Origin: Marimonas lutisalis | Lineage (GTDB): Bacteria > Pseudomonadota > Alphaproteobacteria > Rhodobacterales > Rhodobacteraceae | Reading direction: 5' to 3' | Assembly (NCBI RefSeq): GCF_005434965.1 | Contig: NZ_SKCI01000001.1 | Location: 124,001 to 188,000 of the forward strand | DNA length: 64,000 nt | Part shown: positions 15,976 through 23,094 of the stretch, piece after piece | How the letters are laid out: every line of letters begins with the position of its first letter | How positions within the stretch are numbered: the stretch's first letter is position 1 | Notes under the pieces: generated by a model | Told to the model about the DNA's origin: nothing | The model's input: the letters and a program-made list of their open reading frames with translations, nothing else | Database searches by the model: none | Translations under genes and position numbers: made by a program

Positions 15976-16395
15976 ATGGCGAAAGATCCGTATATCCTTG
16001 ACGATCAGGTGGGATACCTGATGCGGCTGGCCAGCCAGCGCCATGCAGCGATCTTTCAGGCGCATACGCTGGAGGGGCTGACTGCGATGCAGTTTGCCGC
16101 CCTGGTGCGGATCGGCGAACAGGGCAAGGTTTCGCAAAACCGGCTGGGCCGGCTGGCGGCGATGGATGTGGCCACCATCAAGGGCGTGGTGGACCGGCTG
16201 CGCCAGAAGGGCCTGACGCTGAGCGAGCCCGATGCCGAGGACAAGCGGCGCATGCTGATTTCGCTTTCGCCCGAGGGTGCAGCGCTTTTGGAGCGCATGA
16301 CCGAGGTAGGCCGCAAGGTGACCGAGGAAACCTTGCAACCGCTGCGTGCCGAAGAGCGCGCCGTATTTCTGGATTTATTGCGCAAGCTGACATGA
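15976..16395 (+). CDS. MarR family transcriptional regulator
   Basis: A 139-residue winged-helix protein starting at ATG 15976 (MAKDPYILDDQVG). The DNA-binding region GKVSQNRLGRLAAMDVATIKGVVDRLRQKGL and the wing with DAEDKRRMLISLSPEG are typical MarR features. MarR proteins often sense aromatic acids and repress catabolic or transport genes. Its position at the end of the heteroaromatic cluster makes it the obvious candidate regulator of the whole region; the gap 3931-4223 and the unseen region before dctP are the likely operator locations. That is inference. Confidence 0.92.
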   Translation: MAKDPYILDDQVGYLMRLASQRHAAIFQAHTLEGLTAMQFAALVRIGEQGKVSQNRLGRLAAMDVATIKGVVDRLRQKGLTLSEPDAEDKRRMLISLSPEGAALLERMTEVGRKVTEETLQPLRAEERAVFLDLLRKLT

Positions 16396-16461
16396 ATTTC
16401 GGTGACGGAATACCCGGACCGGCACGTATGAATTCATAATGATCGAATGAAGGAGGCAGCC

Positions 16462-16953
16462 ATGCCCATACCCTATACCCGTGCCCAGATTCGCCTGCAC
16501 TGGCTGGTCTTTATCCTGATCGCCCTGCAATACGTGCTGCATGAACCCATGTCCGAGGCCTGGGACGTGATCGAGGACGGTGGGAGTGTTGCCTTCGATC
16601 CGCTGGTCTTTGTGCACGTCGCGGGCGGCATGCTGATCCTGTTGCTGGTGGTGCTGCGGATCGGGTTGCGCCTGCGCGTGGGTGCGCCACCCCTGCCCGC
16701 CGAGGAACCGGCGGCGATGAAGATGCTGGCGCACGTGACCCATCTGGGGCTTTACGTTCTGATGATCGGCATGCCGGTCAGTGGTGCGGTTGCTTGGTTC
16801 GGCGGGGCCGAGGCCGCGGCCGAGGCGCATGAGGTGATGCGGGCGATCCTGTTGGCGCTGGTGGCGCTGCACGTCGTCGGCGCGCTGTATCATCAGTTCG
16901 TGCTGAAAACGAACCTGATGAACCGGATGCGCACGCCGGGTAGGGCGGGTTGA
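16462..16953 (+). CDS. Cytochrome b561 family protein
   Basis: A 163-residue membrane protein with four hydrophobic helices and His residues in the expected helices (RLHWLVFILIAL, VHVAGGMLILLLVV, HVTHLGLYVLMIG, ALVALHVVGALYHQF). The start is ATG 16462, five bases after a full AGGAGG ribosome binding site at 16451-16456; an ATG at 16447 lies upstream of that site and is unlikely. Members bind two b-type hemes and move electrons between quinol and periplasmic acceptors. It is separated from the catabolic cluster by 66 bp containing a TATGAATTCATA palindrome, so it is probably its own unit. Confidence 0.9.
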   Translation: MPIPYTRAQIRLHWLVFILIALQYVLHEPMSEAWDVIEDGGSVAFDPLVFVHVAGGMLILLLVVLRIGLRLRVGAPPLPAEEPAAMKMLAHVTHLGLYVLMIGMPVSGAVAWFGGAEAAAEAHEVMRAILLALVALHVVGALYHQFVLKTNLMNRMRTPGRAG

Positions 16954-17005
16954 CGACGGCACACAAGGCTGGGCGGGAAAAGATACCTCGCCCACACATG
17001 TTTTT

Positions 17006-17019
17006 CTGATGCAGATCAA
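17006..17019 (+). promoter_or_regulatory. Candidate FnrL/Anr-type box
   Basis: CTGAT-GCAG-ATCAA matches the FNR consensus TTGAT-N4-ATCAA at 9 of 10 defined bases. It lies 70 bp before the 61-residue membrane protein gene at 17090 on the same strand. The position suggests activation under low oxygen. Confidence 0.6.
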
Positions 17020-17089
17020 GGACAACGATCCCGGTTCGAAGCAGACTGCCGTGTGAACGTGCGAGGCATCGAAACGAAAGGGTATTGCG

Positions 17090-17275
17090 ATGTTGGTTCT
17101 GGCTCTTGTTATGCATCTTTTCCTGGGCGCGACCCTTGCCGGCAGCGCCATGGTGGTCGCGTTGACCATGGGCATGACGACGATGAAACCGCTGCTTCTT
17201 GCGGCGCTGATCGGCTATGTGATCTCGATTCCGGTCAGCTGGTACGCGGCCAAGGCGGTTTACAACAACGCCTGA
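17090..17275 (+). CDS. Small two-helix membrane protein, function unknown
   Basis: A 61-residue protein with two hydrophobic helices (about residues 3-28 and 33-54) separated by TTMKP. Similar short proteins are common in this bacterial group and are sometimes misnamed CTP synthetase; nothing here resembles a CTP synthase. The ATG at 17090 follows AAAGGG. An Fnr-type box lies 70 bp upstream, so the protein may belong to the low-oxygen response. It is followed closely by a convergent hydrolase gene. Confidence 0.8.
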   Translation: MLVLALVMHLFLGATLAGSAMVVALTMGMTTMKPLLLAALIGYVISIPVSWYAAKAVYNNA

Positions 17276-17281
17276 GCGGGT

Positions 17282-18049
17282 TCAGCCGATCGCGTTCAGC
17301 CAGCCGCGCACGGCGGCCTCGAATTCGCGCGGTTTGTCGGCGTGAAGCCAATGGCCCGCGCCGGGAATCTTCGCAAATCTGGCCGCAGGGAACAGTTCCT
17401 TGATGCGCGGGCGGTATTCCTGCGTGACATAGTGTGACTCGGTCCCGGAAAGAAACAGGGTCGGGCCTTCATACGGGCCGGTGATTTCTGCCGGGAATGA
17501 CAGGATCTTGTCCATATCGCGGGCCAGCGTGTCGAGATTGAAGCGCCACCGTTGCGCCTTGATGTCCAGCGATTGCAGAAAGAACGGCACCAAAGCGGGG
17601 TCGTCAACGAGCGGGGCAAGTTGGGCGGCGGCGTCCGAGCGCTTCTCGACCCGTGATAGATCGACCTTGCGCATCGCCTCGATGTACTGGATTTGCGAAT
17701 GGCCATAGGACACCGGCGCGATATCGGCGACGGTCAGGCTGGTGACCAGCTCAGGCCGGCTCAGGGCCAGAACCATCGCGGCCTTTCCACCCATCGAATG
17801 GCCCAGCACGTCGGCGGGTCCGTCGAGTGTTTCGATTACCTCGGCCAGGTCCCGGGCCAGTTCAGGGTAGCTGTGCGTGTCATACCAGGGCGAATGGCCA
17901 TGGTTGCGCATGTCCACCGCGATCACGTGGCGTTCATCCGAGAGACGTTTGGCGATCACGCCCCAGTTCCGGCCCGAACCATAGAGCCCGTGCGCAATCA
18001 GAAGCGGTGGCGCATCGGTTGGGGTTCCGTGAGTGATCGTGTTGAGCAT
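17282..18049 (-). CDS. Alpha/beta fold hydrolase (YbfF-like esterase)
   Basis: A 255-residue alpha/beta hydrolase with HGLYGSGRNWG (oxyanion region, near residues 19-29), the nucleophile elbow GHSMGGKAAM near residue 93, and a C-terminal catalytic His in GAGHWLHAD near 235. The start is ATG at 18049 (MLNTITHG); the frame is open further upstream but that stretch is not family-like. It is divergent from the 124-residue membrane protein gene. It probably hydrolyses small esters or thioesters; no substrate can be given. Confidence 0.9.
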   Translation of the reverse strand: MLNTITHGTPTDAPPLLIAHGLYGSGRNWGVIAKRLSDERHVIAVDMRNHGHSPWYDTHSYPELARDLAEVIETLDGPADVLGHSMGGKAAMVLALSRPELVTSLTVADIAPVSYGHSQIQYIEAMRKVDLSRVEKRSDAAAQLAPLVDDPALVPFFLQSLDIKAQRWRFNLDTLARDMDKILSFPAEITGPYEGPTLFLSGTESHYVTQEYRPRIKELFPAARFAKIPGAGHWLHADKPREFEAAVRGWLNAIG

Positions 18050-18143
18050 GCGGGCTTGATACAGCGCGGTTTTGCGGGGGGCCAGCGCCAAGTTGTTGAG
18101 CCCCGCCGCCCGCACGGATAATCTGGCGCGCGGAGGATCGAAG

Positions 18144-18518
18144 ATGACCGAGTCGGCAACGCTTGCTAGGATGACCGATGAACTCGAAGCCCTGCTGGGC
18201 GAGAAGCTGGGTCTGCGCAAGGGCGATGTTCCGGCGCGCGTGGCGCGCGCTGGCCGCCGCCTGCCGAAGTGGGTGCACCGCGATGCGCGCCTGATCGGCG
18301 AGGCCCTGGCGCTGGGCGCGCATCCCAAGCTGGCCCGCCGTATTGATCTGGCCAGAGTGCAAGCCGCGCATCGCCGTATCAAGGCGCATCTCAAGGAGAT
18401 CGATCCGAAGGACCGCCGCAAGGGCGCAATCCTGAACCTGCTGGGCAGCCTGTCATTCAATCTTCTGCTTTTCGCGGCGCTTGTGATTGGTTTCCTGAAG
18501 TGGCGTGGCCTGATCTGA
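18144..18518 (+). CDS. Hypothetical protein with C-terminal membrane helix
   Basis: A 124-residue protein starting at ATG 18144, with GGAGG at 18132-18136. It is rich in Lys and Arg up to residue 97 (mostly helical, including ARVARAGRRLPKWVHRDARLI) and ends with a single hydrophobic helix near residues 100-121 (NLLGSLSFNLLLFAALVIGF). It looks tail-anchored, with the basic part in the cytoplasm. I do not recognise a family. A hairpin terminator (18546-18575) follows. Confidence 0.75.
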   Translation: MTESATLARMTDELEALLGEKLGLRKGDVPARVARAGRRLPKWVHRDARLIGEALALGAHPKLARRIDLARVQAAHRRIKAHLKEIDPKDRRKGAILNLLGSLSFNLLLFAALVIGFLKWRGLI

Positions 18519-18545
18519 CGCATCACCGCGCACGGCAAAAGAAAC

Positions 18546-18575
18546 GGGCCGGCGCAATGCACCGGCCCATTTTGT
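18546..18575. terminator. Bidirectional terminator between convergent genes
   Basis: Arms GGGCCGG (18546-18552) and CCGGCCC (18562-18568), then ATTTTGT on the plus strand; the minus strand shows GTTTCTTTT after the stem. It serves the gene ending at 18518 and the SPOR gene ending at 18592. Confidence 0.7.
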
Positions 18576-18591
18576 CTCTCACGGGTTTGCG

Positions 18592-20091
18592 TTACTTGCG
18601 TACGAAAGCGTCGCGGAAGCCTGCGCTGCGCGCCTTGCCGAGCGCGCCGCCGATCTGGTCGCCGCTAAAGGGACCGGCCATGACGATCCGGTACTCGCGT
18701 CCGCCCTTGGTGTACTTGCCCATCCGGACCGGCAATCCCAGCTTCTGCAGGCGTGCCGCGCTGCGTTGCGCGTTGGCCGCATCACCGAAGGTGCCAACCT
18801 GGACGTAGCGCCCTGCCTGTGCCGTCGCGGCGGGTTTGCGTGGGGTTGTCTTTGTCGATACGCGGGCCGCGGCGGGTTTCGATTTACGGAAGAGGCTGCC
18901 AATCGTGCGGGTTTCCCGCAGCGGCCCCTTGGTCGAGATCGAGTATCCTGCGTCCTGCATTTCAGCATAGGTGTGGTAAGGGTATTTCAGCCCCGGGTAG
19001 AGATGCGTGACGACGCGGCCGGTTTCGCGTTCATAAAGCCTGCGCGGTACCGTGTTGGTCCAGGCCAGGCCGCTTTTCAGCACACCGTCGATCGTCTGAT
19101 GCGCGCGCTTGGGGTTCAGGCGGTCATCGTCCCAGGCAGCGCGGTATCCTTTGGGGATCTTCAGACCTTCGCCGTTCAGGCGCGCGGCCTGCTGCTGCTT
19201 GTAGACATGCAGCGGCACGATGCGCGTGTTGGGCGGCAGATCGCTGGCCTTCACGCGCCGGGTCGTGCCGCGTGTCGCAGCAGGCTGCGGCGCCGGCACC
19301 GTGACGGCAACGGGTTGGCGGCGCACGACCCGTTTCTTCACCGTAACCGGTTTGCCGTTACGCATGACGATCACGTCTTCGCGGCGGATGACGTTGCCGA
19401 TCGGAGCAGTCTGCGACCCGCAGCGCACGACGCCGGATTCGCGGCCGACACCTGCGTAATAGCGGCTGATGCCTGTGACATTCGTACAGTCGGTGACTGC
19501 CACCTTGCGTGTGATCCTGCGCGTCTTCTGCGGGACGGCGGCCGGAGCCGGGGCGGGCGCGGCTGCAACCGCGGCGGGGGCCGTTGCCCTGGGGGCAGCT
19601 GCAGTCTTGCGGGTTGCGCGCGCCGGGGCCGGCTTCGGTGCGGTGGCGCGGCGCGGTGCGGGCTTGGCTTCAGGCTTTGGCGCGGGTGTGGCGGCTGCGG
19701 CCTCGGCGGGCTTGGCCATCGGGCGCACCGTGGGCGCCGGTTCCGTTTCGGGCTGTGCCTGCGCCGTTTCGGTCTCGGCCGGTGCGGTGATTTTCTCGGC
19801 CTTGTCCAGGCGGTTCTCGTCGGGTTTCGGGGCTTCCGTCTTTGCGAATGTGGGCTGATAACCGCACAGGACGCTGCGGTCGCGCGACACGCGCGGCACC
19901 CAGTTCGTCAGGCCGTCGATACCGGCGCGGATGTAGACGCAGCCGCGGCTGTCGACGTATTGTTTGCCTTTGAAGGACGCGGGCGGGAACTCGGCCGGGA
20001 TGTCGGCGTCGCGCAGCGACTGGGCGTTGGCGGTGGAGAGTGCCATTGTCGCGACAGCAGCACCAATTACGATATATCTCTGGATCTTCAT
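18592..20091 (-). CDS. SPOR domain-containing protein with long Ala/Pro-rich linker
   Basis: A 499-residue exported protein. It starts at ATG 20091 (MKIQRYIVIG) with a signal peptide ending near ANAQ (residue 24). Residues about 30-80 include a Cys-containing segment (SRGCVYIRAGIDGL), residues 85-200 are a low-complexity Ala/Pro/Lys/Glu linker, and the last 75 residues form a SPOR peptidoglycan-binding repeat (YVQVGTFGDAANAQ ... YRIVMAGPFSG). SPOR domains bind denuded glycan strands at the septum. A C-rich hairpin (20098-20116) just upstream of the start could hide the ribosome binding site. An upstream in-frame start at 20106 is possible but would place the signal peptide internally. Confidence 0.88.
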   Translation of the reverse strand: MKIQRYIVIGAAVATMALSTANAQSLRDADIPAEFPPASFKGKQYVDSRGCVYIRAGIDGLTNWVPRVSRDRSVLCGYQPTFAKTEAPKPDENRLDKAEKITAPAETETAQAQPETEPAPTVRPMAKPAEAAAATPAPKPEAKPAPRRATAPKPAPARATRKTAAAPRATAPAAVAAAPAPAPAAVPQKTRRITRKVAVTDCTNVTGISRYYAGVGRESGVVRCGSQTAPIGNVIRREDVIVMRNGKPVTVKKRVVRRQPVAVTVPAPQPAATRGTTRRVKASDLPPNTRIVPLHVYKQQQAARLNGEGLKIPKGYRAAWDDDRLNPKRAHQTIDGVLKSGLAWTNTVPRRLYERETGRVVTHLYPGLKYPYHTYAEMQDAGYSISTKGPLRETRTIGSLFRKSKPAAARVSTKTTPRKPAATAQAGRYVQVGTFGDAANAQRSAARLQKLGLPVRMGKYTKGGREYRIVMAGPFSGDQIGGALGKARSAGFRDAFVRK

Positions 20092-20097
20092 GACTTG

Positions 20098-20116
20098 CCC
20101 CCACAAGATGTGGGGG
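20098..20116 (-). promoter_or_regulatory. Hairpin in the leader of the SPOR gene
   Basis: On the minus strand CCCCCAC-ATCTT-GTGGGGG forms a 7-bp stem. The 3' arm GTGGGGG ends 6 bases before the ATG and is the only purine-rich candidate ribosome binding site, so it would be blocked when the stem is closed. Confidence 0.45.
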
Positions 20117-20360
20117 TGACTGTGCCAAATCTGGACTAACGAGTAAAGCGCGTTTCCGTTAACGCAACGGTCGAGCCACAGGTTTTTTCGCCGAAAACGT
20201 CAAAGGTTAACGCCACTGCACGGTCGAAATCCGGGGGGTGACATGCGTGCACCGGCCGGCTGACATCCGGCTGCCGCTGGAAAAGCCGCGGGTTAACGCG
20301 CGTTAAGGTTAATTCATCGTACGGTTGTCCGCCTGCGCCTGCGGGGCGGGCGCGAAACCG

Positions 20361-20825
20361 TCAGGTCAGCGCGGCCCAGAGCGCGGCGGCGGCCAGGTAG
20401 ATCACGATGAGCGAGCCGATGGTGTAGAAGGTCGCGCGAACCTCGTGCGATTGCGCGGTGGCATAGGCCCAGAAATGCCCCAGCCGTGCGGCGACAAAGC
20501 CGAAGAACAGCGCCTGCGCCAGCCACAGAGCCGGATCGGCCACCACGAAGAGCAGGCCGGCGAAAAGAAAGCCGGGGATGTTTTCCAGATCATTGCGATG
20601 CATCCGGCGCGACCGGTCGACATAATCGTTGATCTCCAACTGGTCCGGGCTGGGCGCCGTGTTCAGCAGGCCCGGTCTGAGGTCTTCGGGGCTGACCATG
20701 CCCGAGCTGGTCTTCATCATCCGGTAGACCGTCATCCAGCCCTGTCCCATCAGCTTCAGCACCATCAATGCGGCGGCGATCACGTAGGCTTCGAACACGG
20801 GGTTCTGCAGGCTGAGCAACGTCAT
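20361..20825 (-). CDS. MAPEG family membrane protein
   Basis: A 154-residue protein with four membrane helices and the MAPEG-type sequence NPVFEAYVIAAALMVLK, then RRMHRNDLENIPGFLFAGLL near residues 72-91, where the N-x-x-E-N-like core of glutathione/eicosanoid-type enzymes lies. The family covers microsomal glutathione transferases and related bacterial proteins, so a detoxification role is likely. The gene is divergent from a TetR regulator; two identical-type palindromes lie in the 88 bp between them, so it is probably repressed by that regulator. Confidence 0.88.
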   Translation of the reverse strand: MTLLSLQNPVFEAYVIAAALMVLKLMGQGWMTVYRMMKTSSGMVSPEDLRPGLLNTAPSPDQLEINDYVDRSRRMHRNDLENIPGFLFAGLLFVVADPALWLAQALFFGFVAARLGHFWAYATAQSHEVRATFYTIGSLIVIYLAAAALWAALT

Positions 20826-20854
20826 GTCGGTGGCATCCTTCGGATTCGGTCTTT

Positions 20855-20871
20855 ACTTACCGTTGGTAAGT
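20855..20871. promoter_or_regulatory. TetR-type operator 1
   Basis: A 17-bp inverted repeat ACTTACC-GTT-GGTAAGT in the MAPEG/TetR divergent region. The second copy at 20878-20894 is centred 23 bp away, close to two helical turns. Confidence 0.8.
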
Positions 20872-20877
20872 GAAATA

Positions 20878-20894
20878 ACTTACCGGTGGTAAGT
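20878..20894. promoter_or_regulatory. TetR-type operator 2
   Basis: A 17-bp inverted repeat ACTTACC-GGT-GGTAAGT, with arms identical to operator 1. It ends 19 bp before the TetR start codon, where binding would block the regulator's own transcription. Confidence 0.8.
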
Positions 20895-20913
20895 GTGTCA
20901 AGCGAGCGCCCGG

Positions 20914-21474
20914 ATGACCCAGCAGAACACCAAGGCACGGATTGTCGAGATCGCCCGCGAGATCATGGTCACGGACGGCGTGGCGGGGCTGTCCTTTGAT
21001 GCCATTGCCCGCCGCCTGGGCCGGTCGAAGCAGGCGGTGCTTTACTGGTATCCGAGCAAGCGCGATCTTCTGGCCGCGCTGTTTCTGCCCGCGCTGGAGG
21101 CCGAGGCCGACGTGGCCATCGCTGCGCTGGAGGGCGTGACGGGACGGGCGGCGGCCATTGGCGCCTTTGTCGATGCGGTGGCGCGGTTTCACCTGGCCGA
21201 CCTCGAGCGGTTCCGGATGATGTACCTGGCGCCGCAGATGACGCCACAGCGCCAAGACGCGCCATCGCTGAAAGACGAGGTGCACCCGGTGACCGACAGG
21301 CTTTACGCGGCGCTGGCCCGGCACCTGGACGGCGACCGTGCCGGGGCGCTGGCCGTTCATGCCGCCGTGCTGGGGCTGGTGATGATGTTCGCGCTGGCCG
21401 ATGCGCTGAACGACCCGCTGAAACACGGCGCGGGGGATGCCATCGCGGCGCTCAAGGCGCGATTGTCGGCGTAG
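20914..21474 (+). CDS. TetR family transcriptional regulator
   Basis: A 186-residue protein starting at ATG 20914 (MTQQNTKARIVEIAREIM). The helix-turn-helix is LSFDAIARRLGRSKQAVLYWYPSKRDLLAAL (residues about 26-56), and the rest is a helical ligand-binding domain. Two matched palindromes in the promoter region indicate self-regulation and control of the divergent MAPEG gene. The stop is 5 bp from the convergent upp stop. Confidence 0.93.
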   Translation: MTQQNTKARIVEIAREIMVTDGVAGLSFDAIARRLGRSKQAVLYWYPSKRDLLAALFLPALEAEADVAIAALEGVTGRAAAIGAFVDAVARFHLADLERFRMMYLAPQMTPQRQDAPSLKDEVHPVTDRLYAALARHLDGDRAGALAVHAAVLGLVMMFALADALNDPLKHGAGDAIAALKARLSA

Positions 21475-21478
21475 CGCC

Positions 21479-22111
21479 TTATTTCGTGCCGAACATCCGG
21501 TCGCCCGCGTCACCCAGGCCGGGAACGATATAGCCCTTTTCGTTCAGGCGTTCATCCAGCGCGGCGGTGACGATGGGCACATCGGGGTGCGCCTCTTTCA
21601 TGCGGGCGACACCTTCGGGCGCGGCCAGCAGGCAGAGGAAGCGGATATTGGTGGCGCCGGCCTGTTTCAGCCGGGTGATGGCGGCGGCCGAGCTGTTGCC
21701 GGTGGCGAGCATCGGATCGACGGCGATGACCAGCCGCTTGTCGAGTTGCTCGGGCACCTTGAAATAGTATTCGACCGGTTGAAGGGTTTCTTCGTCGCGG
21801 TAGAGCCCGATGAAGCCGACGCGGGCCGAGGGGATGAGCTCGAGCATACCGTCGAGCAGGCCGTTGCCCGCCCGCAGGATCGACACCAGCGCCAGCTTGC
21901 GCCCGGCGATCACCGGCGCGTCCATCTCGCACAGGGGCGTTTCGATGGATTTCGTGGTCATCGGCAGTTCGCGGGTGACCTCGTAGGCGAGCAGAAGGCT
22001 GATTTCGCGCAGCAGCTGACGAAAGACGGCGGTGGAAGTATCCCGCTCGCGCATGATTGTCAGCTTGTGCTGGACCAGAGGGTGATCGACGATGGTCAGG
22101 TGCTGTTTCAT
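21479..22111 (-). CDS. upp: Uracil phosphoribosyltransferase
   Basis: A 210-residue enzyme converting uracil and PRPP to UMP. Family signatures are [18 protein letters not shown] at the N-terminus (the common KHPL-type start), the PRPP loop [14 protein letters not shown] near residue 130, and the C-terminal [17 protein letters not shown]. It is the last gene of the nucleoside salvage operon; its ATG overlaps the add stop by 4 bp. It recovers the uracil released by the pyrimidine phosphorylase encoded upstream. Confidence 0.97.
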   Translation of the reverse strand: MKQHLTIVDHPLVQHKLTIMRERDTSTAVFRQLLREISLLLAYEVTRELPMTTKSIETPLCEMDAPVIAGRKLALVSILRAGNGLLDGMLELIPSARVGFIGLYRDEETLQPVEYYFKVPEQLDKRLVIAVDPMLATGNSSAAAITRLKQAGATNIRFLCLLAAPEGVARMKEAHPDVPIVTAALDERLNEKGYIVPGLGDAGDRMFGTK

Positions 22112-23094
22112 GTGGCCTCCAGTATCTTCTGCACGCGGGCGCGGGTGCCATCGTCGCAGAAGGAAGCGGCGAGGGCGTTTCGGTTCAGTTCGGCGAAGTC
22201 CTCTTCGCCCCAGCGGTAGGCCCGGGCCAGTTCTTCGTATTCACGCGTCATCGAGGTGTGAAAGAACGGTGGGTCATCGGTGGATATGGTCACCTTTACC
22301 CCGGCCTCGCGCAGCTTGGCCAGAGGGTGGGTGGCGAAAGACGGGAAAAGCCCGAGCGCAACGTTCGAGCCCGGGCAGACCTCGAGCGTGATTTCGCGTT
22401 CGGCGAGGATGTCGATCAGCGCGTGATCGGCATGCGCGGCGACACCGTGGCCAATGCGCTCGACCTGCAGGTCGCGCAGCGCCTCGCGAATGCTTTCGGG
22501 GCCGCCACATTCGCCGGCATGGGTGGTGAGATGCAGGCCCGCTTCGCGCGCGCAGTCGAAGGCCCAGGCGTAATCGCCCTGGCGGCCCACGGTTTCATCG
22601 CCGCCCATGCCGAAACCGCGGATGAAATCGCCTGCGGTTTCGGCGGCGCAGAGCGCGATGGGTTTGGCCGCGTCGGGGCCGAAATGGCGGATGCAGGTGA
22701 TGATGCCGCGATGGATGATGCCGTGGGATTTCTCGGCCTCGGCCGCGGCGTCCTCGATTTCGGCCAGGTAGTCGCGCCAGGCATGCAGATCGCCGCCGCC
22801 GCAGAAATCGGGCGAAAGGAAGGTTTCGATGTAGACCACGCCGTTCTCGGCGGCCTGTTCCAGCGCGGCAGCGGTGAGCCGGCCGTAATCGCGCGGGGTG
22901 GTGAGCACCGAGGTCGCGGCCTCATAGACCTGCAGGAAGTGGGTGAAGCCGTGGAAGGCATAGCCGCCTTTTTCGGTGAAGATGCGCGAGATGTCGATGG
23001 ACTTTTCCCGCGACAGGCCGCGGATGAACGAGGGCGGCGCCGCGCCTTCGAGATGCAGGTGAAGTTCGAGTTTGGAGACATCGCGCCAGCTCAT
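22108..23094 (-). CDS. add: Adenosine deaminase
   Basis: A 328-residue enzyme starting at ATG 23094 ([17 protein letters not shown]), overlapping the deoB stop by 4 bp. Metal-binding and catalytic motifs are HLHLEGA near residues 12-18, THAGE with the catalytic Glu near 190, and STDDPPFF near 270. It turns adenosine or deoxyadenosine into inosine and ammonia, feeding the purine branch of this salvage operon. The frame is open further upstream but those residues overlap deoB and are not family-like. Confidence 0.94.
   Translation of the reverse strand: MSWRDVSKLELHLHLEGAAPPSFIRGLSREKSIDISRIFTEKGGYAFHGFTHFLQVYEAATSVLTTPRDYGRLTAAALEQAAENGVVYIETFLSPDFCGGGDLHAWRDYLAEIEDAAAEAEKSHGIIHRGIITCIRHFGPDAAKPIALCAAETAGDFIRGFGMGGDETVGRQGDYAWAFDCAREAGLHLTTHAGECGGPESIREALRDLQVERIGHGVAAHADHALIDILAEREITLEVCPGSNVALGLFPSFATHPLAKLREAGVKVTISTDDPPFFHTSMTREYEELARAYRWGEEDFAELNRNALAASFCDDGTRARVQKILEAT

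Noticed and set aside
17090-17275. CTP synthetase
   Set aside because: The 61-residue protein has only two hydrophobic helices and none of the CTP synthase domains; the name would be a propagated error.
20293-20312. TTAA-N6-TTAA (TTAACGCGCGTTAA) and nearby GTTAACGC repeats as a CtrA site
   Set aside because: CtrA needs TTAA-N7-TTAA; the spacing is one base short, so this is only suggestive. It may still be a palindromic operator for the SPOR gene.
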